62,273 nucleotides of DNA from UBA3210 sp963610315 (lineage in GTDB: Bacteria > Bacillota_I > Bacilli_A > RFN20 > CAG-449), in contig CAVDMV010000008.1 of assembly GCA_963610315.1 (NCBI GenBank), positions 1-62,273 on the forward strand, in the 5' to 3' direction. The stretch's first letter is position 1; each line of letters starts with the position of its first letter. This document shows positions 1-8,849 of the stretch, in pieces. The position numbers were made by a program, and so were the translations under genes. A model generated the notes under the pieces. The model did not search any database. It was not told the DNA's origin and saw only the letters and a list, made by a program, of their open reading frames with translations.

Positions 1-750
1 AATAGAGTCACCAGGAGCAAATAAATCAACATAATTCTTTCCAAAATTAGAGCCTATATTATTTTTGCTATCTATCCATCTTTCATCTTTGAAATCAGAA
101 GCACCAACAGTTATCAAATTATCCAAGTTTGAGCATGCAGGATACATAAATTCATCGCTTTTATTATTGTCATAATTAACATTAAAATTACTACTAGAGC
201 AAATTACTAAACCTTCAAAATTAGAAATAGCATCTTCTAATATATTTTTTGCATGAAAAATTTGTTCAGAAAAACTAAGTGAAATATTAAGAATATCGCA
301 TTTATCACTCGAAGCTTGTTTAATAGCATCAACGACATACTTAGGCTTACTATAACCACCACTATTAGTAACTTTATAAGAATATATTTTAATATTAGAA
401 TAATTCATAGTGGAAGCAATAATTCCAGCAACATGGGTACCATGCCAATATGCATCGCTATATTGATTATTTTTTGTAACATAATCTTTACCTTTATTAA
501 TATCAACAAGATTTTTTAATTTCATATGAGAAGAATCTATTCCCGAATCAATCAATCCAATTTTAACTGTCTTATTAGCATTAGATATTTTAAATGCTTC
601 TTCTAAATTAATTTTTTCTTGCCCCCAAGTAGGAGAAAGAAAAGAATTTGCCGACTCCACTCCATCCAACACATTATATTTATTATAATATGAACCTTCT
701 ATACCAAAAATAGATATAGAAAAGATTAATATTCCTTTTAATAATCTCAT
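1..750 (-). CDS. Subtilisin-like serine protease (S8), C-terminus beyond the window edge
   Basis: The frame is open from an ATG at 750 to the left edge (250 codons), preceded by a GGGGGA ribosome binding site. The catalytic Asp lies in GLIDSGID (about residue 68), the catalytic His in HGTHVAGI (about 103) and the oxyanion-hole Asn in SSSN (about 188). The segment VDLFAPG is also typical of subtilases. The nucleophilic Ser (GTSMA region) would lie outside the window. A short hydrophobic N-terminus suggests export, so it is probably an extracellular or surface protease. The gene reads in the same direction as the decayed intron behind it. The family call is firm; whether the gene is intact cannot be judged here. 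Confidence 0.85.
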   Translation of the reverse strand, partial: MRLLKGILIFSISIFGIEGSYYNKYNVLDGVESANSFLSPTWGQEKINLEEAFKISNANKTVKIGLIDSGIDSSHMKLKNLVDINKGKDYVTKNNQYSDAYWHGTHVAGIIASTMNYSNIKIYSYKVTNSGGYSKPKYVVDAIKQASSDKCDILNISLSFSEQIFHAKNILEDAISNFEGLVICSSSNFNVNYDNNKSDEFMYPACSNLDNLITVGASDFKDERWIDSKNNIGSNFGKNYVDLFAPGDSI

Positions 751-842
751 AATTAATCCCCCAAAAAAATTAACATTATTATATACAATACATATATTAT
801 TGTCTATAAATCCAAAAATTAAATCAGAATAACCGTATAAAA

Positions 843-1003
843 TTATTAATTGACTCAATAATTTCTCCCCTAAGCAAACTAAAGTAACGTCAAAAATTGT
901 CTATTGTCATTTTAACAATGCTGCACGCACCTTTATTTGATTTTGCTTTCTTAATTGCCTCATTCATATTTTCTGCGCTTAAAATCTCCTCAATTAAACT
1001 CAT
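843..1003 (-). pseudogene. Group II intron reverse transcriptase, N-terminal remnant
   Basis: The ATG at 1003 follows a GGAGG ribosome binding site. The first 37 codons read as a typical intron RT N-terminus: MSLIEEIL, then NEAIKKAKSNKG, then MTID. A TGA at 890-892 interrupts the frame, but the same frame continues with RYFSLLRGEIIESI, which is still RT-like (the usual YF-LHREEII-I segment). Similarity ends near 843 and another TGA follows. None of the RT catalytic motifs remain. It is a dead remnant of the intron's own ORF. Confidence 0.7.
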
Positions 1004-1508
1004 TTGCTGCTATCCTCCATTTGTAGATCATTTAAATACATCTTCGATTACTTTACCATCATTGATTACGTTTCAATGTTGTAGGCTATCTCATCTTACA
1101 GATTATCCATACATTCCTTATATTGAGTCGCACTATATAAACATTAGGTCCTTTTGCAGTTGGCAACTACATACTACGCCAGATTTTATTCCATAACCAT
1201 TTACTATTTGTCGCACGTATTAAATTACGAGTTAGTGCCTACCTAGGTAATTCATTAATCTATCGTTTCACAACCTATTGATTTATTGCTTTAGTTTTAC
1301 GTTTATAATCAGGACTTTGGTTAGATATGCAACCTTACCCACTTACCATTTAGCCTCATCAAGTTTCTATGCGTTGGCTCGAAAACTTTGCTAGGCCTCT
1401 TTTTTCACCATAGGATTACTCCTAACTGCTTGAGGATCACTGCACTTGGTGGTAAATACCCGTGACTGGACTTTCACTAGTAAGATTAATACTATACCCG
1501 CCGCACAC
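843..1508 (-). mobile_element. Group IIC-type intron, 5' fragment (3' part lost)
   Basis: On the minus strand the element starts with GTGTGCGGCGGG, a GUGYG-type intron 5' end, directly after a hairpin and T-run at 1509-1535. About 500 bases of structured-looking RNA sequence follow, including GTGAAAGTCCAGTCAC, typical of domain I of bacterial group II introns. After that comes the start of an intron-encoded reverse transcriptase at 1003. Similarity to the RT stops near 843. Most of the RT, the maturase, and domains V and VI are missing, so it cannot splice. Class C introns are known to insert just downstream of terminator hairpins, which matches this position. The left boundary is approximate. 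Confidence 0.75.
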
Positions 1509-1509
1509 A

Positions 1510-1538
1510 AAAATCACTTCCACACAAGTGATTTTTTT
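1510..1538 (-). terminator. Terminator hairpin, ancestral to the iron alcohol dehydrogenase gene
   Basis: Arms AAATCACTT (1511-1519) and AAGTGATTT (1526-1534) form a 9-bp stem with a 6-base loop and A/T runs on both sides. In the minus direction the T-run runs straight into the intron start at 1508. Removing the IS at 1547-3092 with one target copy puts this hairpin a few bases after the reconstructed stop codon of the dehydrogenase. Confidence 0.75.
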
Positions 1539-1540
1539 AT

Positions 1541-1546
1541 ATTAAA
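1541..1546. repeat. Target-site duplication, left copy
   Basis: ATTAAA immediately outside the left terminal repeat; the same six bases lie immediately outside the right repeat at 3093-3098. Chance identity is possible in AT-rich DNA, but both copies abut the repeat ends exactly. Confidence 0.7.
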
Positions 1547-1576
1547 TAAAGAAACTTTAAGCTTATTCCCTATACA
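1547..1576 (+). repeat. IS left terminal inverted repeat
   Basis: Begins TAAAGAAACTTTAA and ends TCCCTATACA, with a variable 6-base centre. It pairs with 3063-3092, matching in 14 outer and 10 inner positions. Confidence 0.85.
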
Positions 1577-1637
1577 ATTTAATAAAAAACAATTGATTTA
1601 GATTAAATCATACAAAAATAACAATTGGAGGGTTAAT

Positions 1638-3062
1638 ATGGCTATACCACAAGAAATTAAAGATGTTGAAAGACCTAAAGGAACAGTTATCAAATATGCT
1701 TCAGGTTACTATTATGTTGTTAAGAGAACTTCTGTTTATAAAGATGGTAGAAGGGTTCCAAAGGATTTAGGAATAATAGGAAAAATAATTGATGGACAAT
1801 ATGTTCCAAAAGATAATGTAGTATTAAAAAATCAAAAAGAAATAGATATAAAGAATTATGGTGAAGTAGCTTTATTTAATAAAGTTTCTATAGAACTACT
1901 TGAAGAATTAAAGGTAGTCTATGATCAAAAGATAGCTGAAAAATTATATGAGACAGCTTTACTTAGAGCTTGTAATTATGATTTAACAAACAGAGATTTA
2001 AAATATGAATACGATTATAGTTACCTATCTAATTTGTATCCTGATGTATCGTTATCAGAATCAACAATGCCTGAGTTTTTAGAAGACATTGGTGCTGCAT
2101 ATTTACGAATTGAACAATTTATGAGGAATCGTGTTTCGAAGGCTTTTCAAGATACAATACTTGTAGATGGAACGCTTAAAAGTTATAATTCTGAAAATTC
2201 AATGTTTTTAGATTGGTCTAGAAAAGGTAGACTAAAGGGATGTAAAGATTTTAGTATCTTATATTCATATGATATAAATACTGGTGAACCTATTAGTGCT
2301 AAACCATATACTGGAAATATGCTTGATTCTACTGCTTTTGAGGATTTTATTGAGCATTTTAAAGCTAATAATAACCTATTTATCATGGACAAAGGCTTTT
2401 GGAATCAAAAAGACATTGATAAAATTAAGGAAAATAATACTGCAAAATATATAATTCCAATAAAGACTAATTCTAAGTTAATTACTGATAATGATATGCT
2501 TAACAATTATCAAATTCTAGATAAATACAATGAGGATGTAATTCTATTTAATAAGAAAACTATCAATGATAAGATCTATTATGTGTTTAAGAATAAATCT
2601 GATTCTAATATTCAAGAAAAGGTATATTTAGAAAAAGAGAAAAAGAAAAATTCTTTTAACAATGCTAAATATCAAGCAAAATTAAAAGAATTTGGAGTTA
2701 TAATATTTGAATCAAATTATGATACAGATTCTATTGAAATATATAAGGCTTATGAATCTAGATGGAATATTGAATTAATGTTTAAGTTCTATAAAAACGT
2801 ATTAGATATTACTACAACTTTTGTTCATAATGACTATAGAGTTTATGGAACTGAATTTATTAATTACTTATCTTTAATTATTTCATCTAAAGTTAAGAAA
2901 GAATTAGATAAACATAAATTACTTGAAAAATATTCATTTAAACAAATTATGAGATACTTATCTAAATATAAAAAATGTAGAGTATTTGATAATAGACAAG
3001 AATGGAAAAATAATAAATTATTAGGATATATAAGTGATATAGTTAAAGTGTTGGATATTTAA
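1638..3062 (+). CDS. DDE transposase of the IS4/IS1634 type
   Basis: This 474-residue protein should cut and join the IS ends. Catalytic acids fit D177 (LVDGTL), D251 (IMDKGF) and E379. The last lies in an exact IS4 YREK signature: Y372, two residues, R375, three, E379, six, K386. It starts with ATG after GGAGG and is uninterrupted. Its stop (TAA 3060-3062) overlaps the stop of the convergent dehydrogenase on the other strand. It contains none of the CGCG tetranucleotides seen in neighbouring genes, consistent with acquired DNA. Confidence 0.92.
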   Translation: MAIPQEIKDVERPKGTVIKYASGYYYVVKRTSVYKDGRRVPKDLGIIGKIIDGQYVPKDNVVLKNQKEIDIKNYGEVALFNKVSIELLEELKVVYDQKIAEKLYETALLRACNYDLTNRDLKYEYDYSYLSNLYPDVSLSESTMPEFLEDIGAAYLRIEQFMRNRVSKAFQDTILVDGTLKSYNSENSMFLDWSRKGRLKGCKDFSILYSYDINTGEPISAKPYTGNMLDSTAFEDFIEHFKANNNLFIMDKGFWNQKDIDKIKENNTAKYIIPIKTNSKLITDNDMLNNYQILDKYNEDVILFNKKTINDKIYYVFKNKSDSNIQEKVYLEKEKKKNSFNNAKYQAKLKEFGVIIFESNYDTDSIEIYKAYESRWNIELMFKFYKNVLDITTTFVHNDYRVYGTEFINYLSLIISSKVKKELDKHKLLEKYSFKQIMRYLSKYKKCRVFDNRQEWKNNKLLGYISDIVKVLDI

Positions 3063-4282
3063 TGTATAGGGAAAGATTTTAAAGTTTCTTTAATTAAATT
3101 TACTTTAATGAACTTAATTAATTCTCTTTTCGACATAAGTTTTGGACAAGGATATAAAGGATTAGCTTCGGCGTTCGCTCGAGAAGCAATTTCAATTATA
3201 TCTTCTTCTTTAAGAATATCTATTTTCTTAGGTAAAGAAAATTTTTCATTCATCGATTTAATTTTATTTAATACTTTATAATAGCCTTCTTCATATGTAT
3301 CTTCTTTATTACACAAGGAACAATATACGCCTAATTTATACATCTTTTTATAGATGCTTTTACCGTAATATTCTAATACGTAGGGAAGAATAATTGCATT
3401 TAGTTCACCATGACTCATATTATAAATACCACCTAAAGCATGGGCTAAAGCATGGACATAACCAACATAACCTTTTGAAAAAGATTTTCCAGCTAGATAA
3501 CTTCCTAATAACATATTTTGTCGAGAAACTTCATCTTTAGAAGAATAACATCTTTCTAAATTATTAAATATGAGTTTACTCGCTTCTAAAGCATCTTTAT
3601 CTGAGGTTTTATTTCCTCCAATATTTAGATAAGATTCTAAGGCGTGAGTTAATGCATCCATCCCACATGTTGCAATCGTTTTAGGTGGCAAAGAAATAAG
3701 ATTTTCTTTTAATAAAAAGACACATTTAGGAATTAAACAAAAGTCATTAACCGCGAATTTTAGATGTGTTGTTTCATCAGTAACGACGCTAGCGAGAGTA
3801 ACTTCACTTCCGCTTCCAGCAGTAGTCGGAATCGCGATTAAGTAAGGTATTTTCTTTCTAATTTTTAATACACCTTTCATTTTGATAATTTCTTTTTTTT
3901 TAGTTACTTTCGCACCTACTAATTTTGCTATATCTAAAGGTGAACCTCCTCCAAAAGCAATTAATGAATCACAATTATTATCTATATATACTTCTGTCGC
4001 CTTATTAACTACACTTATAGTAGGATTAGAAACGCTATCTTTAAATAAGCAATAAGAAATATTATTCTTTTTTAATTCATCTAAAAGAATATTAGTTAAT
4101 CCACTTTGATAGATATGAGGACCAGTTATAACTAAAGGCTTTTTTAAAGAATTCTTGTTAATTACTTCATTTAGATAACTAATGTTATCATAAACTAAAG
4201 GATCTTTATAAGGTAAAATAGGTAAAATAATCTTAAAAGAAAGATGAACAATTCGACAATAGATTTTCTTAAAAATATTCAT
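3059..4282 (-). CDS. Iron-containing alcohol dehydrogenase, C-terminus rewritten by an IS
   Basis: This 407-residue group III alcohol dehydrogenase has the nucleotide-binding GGGSPLDIAK, the IPTTAGSGSEVT loop, and metal ligands in DALTHALES (Asp, His), HALAHALGG and SHGELNA. It probably interconverts an aldehyde or ketone and an alcohol with NAD(P)H in the cytoplasm; the substrate is unknown. The last ten residues (KETLKSFPIH) are encoded by the IS end. Removing the IS and one duplication gives a natural end at KVNLI, a TAA stop, then the hairpin at 1510-1538. The core domain is untouched, so it is probably still active. Confidence 0.88.
   Translation of the reverse strand: MNIFKKIYCRIVHLSFKIILPILPYKDPLVYDNISYLNEVINKNSLKKPLVITGPHIYQSGLTNILLDELKKNNISYCLFKDSVSNPTISVVNKATEVYIDNNCDSLIAFGGGSPLDIAKLVGAKVTKKKEIIKMKGVLKIRKKIPYLIAIPTTAGSGSEVTLASVVTDETTHLKFAVNDFCLIPKCVFLLKENLISLPPKTIATCGMDALTHALESYLNIGGNKTSDKDALEASKLIFNNLERCYSSKDEVSRQNMLLGSYLAGKSFSKGYVGYVHALAHALGGIYNMSHGELNAIILPYVLEYYGKSIYKKMYKLGVYCSLCNKEDTYEEGYYKVLNKIKSMNEKFSLPKKIDILKEEDIIEIASRANAEANPLYPCPKLMSKRELIKFIKVNLIKETLKSFPIH
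3063..3092 (-). repeat. IS right terminal inverted repeat
   Basis: Reads TGTATAGGGA then TTAAAGTTTCTTTA on the plus strand, the inverse of 1547-1576. Read on the minus strand it encodes most of the last ten residues of the dehydrogenase at 3059-4282. Confidence 0.85.
3093..3098. repeat. Target-site duplication, right copy
   Basis: ATTAAA directly outside the right IS end, matching 1541-1546. Confidence 0.7.
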
Positions 4283-4342
4283 AAATACTTTCCTTTCTTA
4301 TTAATTATCTTAACAAAAGATTAATAAATTTAAAATACCAAA

Positions 4343-4366
4343 TAAAAACATCCTTTCGGATGTTAA
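4343..4366 (-). terminator. Terminator after tcdA
   Basis: Arms AACATCC (4347-4353) and GGATGTT (4358-4364) with a 4-base loop, followed on the minus strand by a T-rich tract. Confidence 0.8.
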
Positions 4367-4379
4367 TTATTTTATATAC

Positions 4380-5093
4380 TTATTTAATTAAATCTTTTAT
4401 TACAACACTTGCGATTAATAAACCTGCACTAGAAGGAACAAAAGCATTTGAACCTGGAATTGATCTTCTTCCAGTAGGTAAAGTTTCATAGCTTTCTTCA
4501 ACTGGCGTAAGTGGCTTTTCTTCTGAATAGACAACTTTAAGTTTTTTAATTCCTCTTTTCTTTAATTCATGACGCATAACTTTCGCAAGAGGATCCATTT
4601 TAGTTTTATAAATATCACTTACTTTAAAAGCTTGTGGATCTAATTTATTTCCCGCTCCCATCGATGAAATTACAGGTATATTTAATTCGTTACATTTAAC
4701 AATTATGCCGATTTTACCAGTCACAGTATCAATCGCGTCAATTACATAATCATATTCTTCAAAAGGAAATAAAGAAGCATTTTCAGGAAGAAAAAACATT
4801 TTATATGTATTAACCTTACATTCAGGATTAATATCTAAAATACGTTCTTTCATCACATCTACTTTATATTTACCAACGCTAGAGTGAGTTGCGATAATTT
4901 GTCTATTAATATTAGTTAAAGATACGGTGTCATTATCAATAATATCAATTTGACCTACGCCGCTTCTAACTAAAGCTTCACAAACATATCCACCAACTCC
5001 TCCGACTCCAAAAATAGCCACGCGAGATGAATGAAGTTTTAAAATATTATTTTCACCTAAAAGAAGTTGAGTTCTAGAAAATTGATTAACCAT
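4380..5093 (-). CDS. tcdA: tRNA threonylcarbamoyladenosine dehydratase (ThiF/E1-like)
   Basis: A 237-residue E1-like adenylating protein. GVGGVGG at residues 29-35 binds ATP, IIDNDTV holds the acidic ATP-contacting residue, and TNINRQ (60-65) is the ThiF/MoeB/TcdA signature. The opening FSRTQLLLGENNI and the overall length match TcdA (CsdL/YgdL), which cyclises t6A37 in ANN-decoding tRNAs. No partner ThiS or MoaD gene lies nearby, arguing against thiamine or molybdopterin roles. Monocistronic, with its own terminator. The remaining doubt is the exact ThiF subfamily. Confidence 0.85.
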   Translation of the reverse strand: MVNQFSRTQLLLGENNILKLHSSRVAIFGVGGVGGYVCEALVRSGVGQIDIIDNDTVSLTNINRQIIATHSSVGKYKVDVMKERILDINPECKVNTYKMFFLPENASLFPFEEYDYVIDAIDTVTGKIGIIVKCNELNIPVISSMGAGNKLDPQAFKVSDIYKTKMDPLAKVMRHELKKRGIKKLKVVYSEEKPLTPVEESYETLPTGRRSIPGSNAFVPSSAGLLIASVVIKDLIK

Positions 5094-5190
5094 ATCTTTA
5101 ATCTCCTTAAGTCAATTTATTCTATAATATCGATTATTTAAAAGCAATTAAAAAGGTGAAGTAAATTCACCCTTTCAGTATTAATTAAAT

Positions 5191-5751
5191 TTAATATAAT
5201 TCATGTCCATCTTCATCGACACGGCAGAAATATGCACGGTCATGAGCGCAGACTGGGCATTTTAATGGTGCTTCTTTACCAACGTGAATATAACCACAAT
5301 TCTTACATTTCCAAACTTGAACTTCATCTGAGATAAAGACGCGATCTGTTTGAAGATTTTCTAATAGTTTTCTATATCTTTCTTCATGCTTCTTTTCAAT
5401 TTGAGCAACTCCTCTAAATTTAGCAGCGATATCTTTAAATCCTTCTTCATCGGCAATTTTCGCGAATTCTTCATACATTGAAGTCCATTCGTAGTTTTCT
5501 CCTTCAGCTGCCGCGAGTAAATTAGAAGCGGTATCTTTTACTCCTCCAAGAGCCTTAAACCATAATTCAGCATGTTCTTTTTCATTAGCCGCGGTTTCTA
5601 AGAATAATTCAGAGAATTGAACATATCCTTCCTTTTTTGCAACAGAAGCAAAGAATGTATATTTATTTCTTGCTTCAGATTCTCCAGCAAAAGCAGTTTT
5701 TAAATTTTCTTCAGTTTTAGTTCCTTTTAACATTTCAGGTGTTGTAGCCAT
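5191..5751 (-). CDS. rbr: Rubrerythrin
   Basis: A 186-residue non-haem di-iron peroxidase that reduces hydrogen peroxide in anaerobes. The N-terminal ferritin-like four-helix domain carries paired iron ligands in GESEARNKY, NEKEHAE and EKKHEER. The C-terminal rubredoxin domain has CKNC (149-152) and CPVC (165-168). A GGAGGAAAAATT site precedes the ATG. It stands alone between tcdA and tRNA-Trp. Its presence supports an anaerobic lifestyle. Confidence 0.95.
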   Translation of the reverse strand: MATTPEMLKGTKTEENLKTAFAGESEARNKYTFFASVAKKEGYVQFSELFLETAANEKEHAELWFKALGGVKDTASNLLAAAEGENYEWTSMYEEFAKIADEEGFKDIAAKFRGVAQIEKKHEERYRKLLENLQTDRVFISDEVQVWKCKNCGYIHVGKEAPLKCPVCAHDRAYFCRVDEDGHELY

Positions 5752-5878
5752 AATTTTTCCTCCATCTATATCTTAATTTTATAATTAAAAATTAATGATT
5801 GCAATATACTATTTTTTTAGATATTAAAAACTGTTGACTAACTATAACAATAGTTCATCAACAGTTCTATATTTCTTA

Positions 5879-5952
5879 TGGCAGGGGTAGTAAGAATCGA
5901 ACTCACAATAACGGTTTTGGAGACCGTTGCTATACCATTTAACTATACCCCT
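5879..5952 (-). tRNA. trnW: tRNA-Trp (CCA)
   Basis: Minus strand: acceptor AGGGGTA pairs with TACCCCT, discriminator G and an encoded CCA. The anticodon loop is CTCCAAA on an ACGGT/ACCGT stem, giving CCA. The T-loop is GTTCGATTC. A CCA anticodon reads UGG only, in agreement with TGA being a stop here. Confidence 0.95.
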
Positions 5953-5962
5953 AGATAGAATG

Positions 5963-6385
5963 CTAAAGAGATTTAGCAATCTTACTGACAAGGCTCATAT
6001 CAACTTTACCTTGGAAATTAGTTTTAAAATGCTTCATAATCGATGGCATTGATTTGTCATCCATTTTTGCGATTTCTTCTCTAATTTCTTCTTCAGATAA
6101 CATTTTAGGAAGATATTTCTTTAATATTTCTTCTTGGTGAAGGATATCATTTACTTTAACTTCATTACCGACTTTTTGGTAACCTTCCTTTTCATCAGCA
6201 AGTTCTTTTAATGTTTTCATGATGATTTGAATTAAATCTTCATCAGTTGGTTCGCTTCCTTTTTCTCTTTTATCAACAGTTACTAATAAGTACTTGTTCA
6301 TAATAACAGAATAGATTCCACGTGCAACAGAGTCTTTATCTTTTAATGCATACATATTTGCTTTTTTAATTTCATCAATAAGCAT
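5963..6385 (-). CDS. yqeY: GatB/YqeY domain protein
   Basis: A 140-residue stand-alone YqeY-like protein, homologous to the tRNA-binding tail domain of GatB. Typical features are the basic helical N-terminus (LIDEIKKANMYALKDKD), the central LKKYLPKMLSEEEI segment and MPSIMKHFKTNFQGKVDM near the C-terminus. The cellular role of the free-standing form is not established. It follows ABC-F on the same strand, with tRNA-Trp just downstream. Confidence 0.9.
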   Translation of the reverse strand: MLIDEIKKANMYALKDKDSVARGIYSVIMNKYLLVTVDKREKGSEPTDEDLIQIIMKTLKELADEKEGYQKVGNEVKVNDILHQEEILKKYLPKMLSEEEIREEIAKMDDKSMPSIMKHFKTNFQGKVDMSLVSKIAKSL

Positions 6386-6536
6386 TTAAAATCATCTCCT
6401 TAAAAGCATTAATATCTTATCACTATGAAGAATAACATTCAAGAAAAATATTTATTTCTTAAAAAGAATTATCGTTAAAACATCTTTCTTAAAAGTAATA
6501 ATTTAAATAATCGCTTTTACTTGAAGAAAAATAAAA

Positions 6537-8402
6537 TTAATTACTTCTAGAAAGATAATCCTCTTCTAAAGCTTCTAGTTCTTTTGTTAATGCTTCAATT
6601 TGAGAATCAACTTCTCTCATCTTGAAAATAGAAGAATATATTTCTTCATCAAATTGAGATTCTTTAAGTTCTTTAATCTTCTTTTCAGTTTTTGCAATCT
6701 TATCTTCTAGTTTACCTAAAGATAAATTAGATTTTTTAACTGGTTTATCTTCTTTAACTTTTATATTTTCTTTCTTTGGTTCTTCTTCAAGTAAGAATAA
6801 GCCTTTTTCAAGTTCTTTAAAAGTTTCATAGTTTCCATCATGGAAATAAGATTTTCCTTTTGTAAAATACATCACTTTATTCGCAATTTCATCAACAAAG
6901 AAACGATCATGAGAAACAAATATTATTGTTCCTTCATATTCATCTAAAGCTCTTATTAAGGCCTGTTTTGTCATTAAATCTAGATGGTTAGTTGGTTCAT
7001 CAAGAAGTAAAAGATCATATTCTTTTAAGATGATTTTCGCAAGTAACAAACGCATCTTTTCTCCTCCGGATAACATATCGAGAGTTTTAAAGAAATCATC
7101 ATCGTGGAAATTAAATTTACCAAGATGATTATATATCGCTTTTTCGCCTAAAGAAGGAAAATCCTTCATCATATCTTGCGTTAAAGTCATATCACCTTTT
7201 ATATCTAAATGATGTTGGTCAATATAACCAATATTAGCTTGACGATAGAATGTTATTTTGCCATCTAACGGTTTAAGAGTATTCATTAAACACTTTAATA
7301 AAGTAGTTTTGCCGGTGCCATTATCACCCATAATTGCTAGACGGTCCTTACCTAAAACTAAACCATTAATATTTGAAATTAATGGTTCATCTTTTGAATA
7401 ACCAATCTTAACGTTTTCAAAGCCAACAATCTTTTTTCCTTCAATAACTTCACCTTTAAAATGAATCGATAAGGTATTTCGATCTTCTTGAGGTTTATCA
7501 ATTATCTTTAAATGATCTAATTTCTTTTCTCGATCATGTACACGAGAAACAAATCTTGGTTTATATCTAAAATATTCAATAAAACGTTTCATTCGTTCTA
7601 TTTCTTTTTGTTGAGCGTTATATTGACGAAGTTGAAGTTCATAACGAGCTTTCTTTTCTTTAACATAGAAATCATAATTTCCTTTATAAAGGACGATGTT
7701 ATGATTCTCTACTTCAACAATTTTATTTGAAAGGGCATTAATAAAATATCTATCATGAGAAACAAATATCAACGTTCCTTCATAAGATAATAAATATGTT
7801 TCAAGCCATTCAATTGTTGATAAATCAAGATGGTTAGTTGGTTCATCAAGAATTAATAAATCAGGTTTAGTTAGTAAAAGTTTAACAAAAGATACTTTAG
7901 TTTTTTCACCACCAGAAAAAGAAGAAATAGGACGAGAATAATCTTCTTTTGAAAAGCCAAATTTAGAAAGCATCATACCGATTAAATATTCATAATCATA
8001 ACCATTATGAATGAGGAAATTATGTTGTTTTTTTCCATATTCTTCAATTAGGCGACTATCTTCAGGTGAAGAAGCGATTTCTTTTTCTAATCTTTCAAGT
8101 TCTTTTCCTAAAGCAATCGTATCTTTAAAAACAAGTAATGCTTCTTCATATAAAGTATTATTTACATTAGAAATAACTTCTTGTGATAAATAGCCGACAC
8201 TTATTGATTTAGATAAAGCAATCGTGCCTTTATCTGGAGTATATTTATTTAATATCAATTTAATTAAGGTAGTTTTACCTGTACCATTCGAACCAATAAT
8301 CGCGACACGATCTTTTTCGTATACATTAAAAGAGATTCCATCAAATATATCATCTGTTGGAAATGAAAAATACATATCTTGAACACTTAATATAGTTTGC
8401 AT
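6537..8402 (-). CDS. ABC-F family ATPase (ribosome-associated)
   Basis: A 621-residue protein with two ATPase domains and no membrane segment. Domain 1 has Walker A GSNGTGKTT, signature FSGGEK and Walker B LLILDEPTNHLDL. Domain 2 has GDNGTGKTT, LSGGEK and LLLLDEPTNHLDL. A helical, basic inter-domain linker and a Lys/Glu-rich coiled-coil tail after about residue 540 are standard for ABC-F. These proteins bind the ribosomal E site and relieve stalling or protect from antibiotics. It resembles YdiF/Uup-type housekeeping members more than a known resistance class, but that split cannot be made by eye. Confidence 0.92.
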   Translation of the reverse strand: MQTILSVQDMYFSFPTDDIFDGISFNVYEKDRVAIIGSNGTGKTTLIKLILNKYTPDKGTIALSKSISVGYLSQEVISNVNNTLYEEALLVFKDTIALGKELERLEKEIASSPEDSRLIEEYGKKQHNFLIHNGYDYEYLIGMMLSKFGFSKEDYSRPISSFSGGEKTKVSFVKLLLTKPDLLILDEPTNHLDLSTIEWLETYLLSYEGTLIFVSHDRYFINALSNKIVEVENHNIVLYKGNYDFYVKEKKARYELQLRQYNAQQKEIERMKRFIEYFRYKPRFVSRVHDREKKLDHLKIIDKPQEDRNTLSIHFKGEVIEGKKIVGFENVKIGYSKDEPLISNINGLVLGKDRLAIMGDNGTGKTTLLKCLMNTLKPLDGKITFYRQANIGYIDQHHLDIKGDMTLTQDMMKDFPSLGEKAIYNHLGKFNFHDDDFFKTLDMLSGGEKMRLLLAKIILKEYDLLLLDEPTNHLDLMTKQALIRALDEYEGTIIFVSHDRFFVDEIANKVMYFTKGKSYFHDGNYETFKELEKGLFLLEEEPKKENIKVKEDKPVKKSNLSLGKLEDKIAKTEKKIKELKESQFDEEIYSSIFKMREVDSQIEALTKELEALEEDYLSRSN

Positions 8403-8489
8403 AATCTACCTCGAACAAGTTAGATAATACCAAATTTAACTATTTCTTACAAGAAATATCATTTATAATGAAGTTAATGAGGTGCGAAT

Positions 8490-8849
8490 ATGGATTTAAA
8501 AGAAATAATGGAATTAAAAAACTTTGTAGTAATTGGTAATACACTTAACGAAGAGCATTACGCATATAAAATAAAACATGCATTACTATCTAAAGGTTAC
8601 AATGTCCAATGTGTATATAAGGAATTAAAATCGATTAATGATGTCACTTTTGATATTGATTGTTTAGATTTATGTATTAATCCAGTTAAAGGCTTAGAAA
8701 TTCTAAAAGAATCTAAGAAAACTTATAAAGTAGTTTGTTTACAACCTGGAAGCGAAAGTGATGAATTAATTTCTTATTTAGAAAAAGAAAACATCCCTTA
8801 TATAAAAGGATGCTTACTTGTCGGTCTTTCATTATATAAAAATAATTAA
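8490..8849 (+). CDS. CoA-binding domain protein (YccU-like)
   Basis: A 119-residue Rossmann-fold protein. VVIGNTLNEEHYAYKI near the N-terminus, DLCINPVKGLEIL in the middle and QPGSESDEL near residue 88 follow the CoA_binding_2 pattern. Such small proteins bind CoA or acyl-CoA in vitro; their cellular role is unclear. It has a GAGGTG site before the ATG. Its stop directly abuts the stop of the convergent amidohydrolase, so there is no room for a terminator between them. Confidence 0.8.
   Translation: MDLKEIMELKNFVVIGNTLNEEHYAYKIKHALLSKGYNVQCVYKELKSINDVTFDIDCLDLCINPVKGLEILKESKKTYKVVCLQPGSESDELISYLEKENIPYIKGCLLVGLSLYKNN

Larger units (their letters stand above)
1547..3092 (+). mobile_element. 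Complete insertion sequence, IS4-superfamily / IS1634-like
   Basis: The 1546-bp element has imperfect terminal inverted repeats at 1547-1576 and 3063-3092 and a single transposase gene filling the interior. It is flanked by a 6-bp direct repeat (ATTAAA). The right end supplies the last codons of the neighbouring dehydrogenase. Everything needed for mobility appears intact, so this looks like a recent insertion. Family placement rests on the transposase D-D-E and YREK signatures and the 6-bp duplication. Confidence 0.88.

Noticed and set aside
316..519. Plus-strand ORF of 67 codons
   Set aside because: It is antisense to the continuous subtilase frame with its catalytic motifs.
890..892. TGA inside the RT remnant read as Trp (genetic code 4)
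   Set aside because: ispH ends at TGA, tRNA-Trp is CCA, and the remnant is degenerate in other ways, so a nonsense mutation is simpler.
897..1196. Plus-strand ORF of 99 codons in the intron region
   Set aside because: It lies antisense to the group II intron RNA and RT remnant, with no ribosome binding site or recognisable protein.
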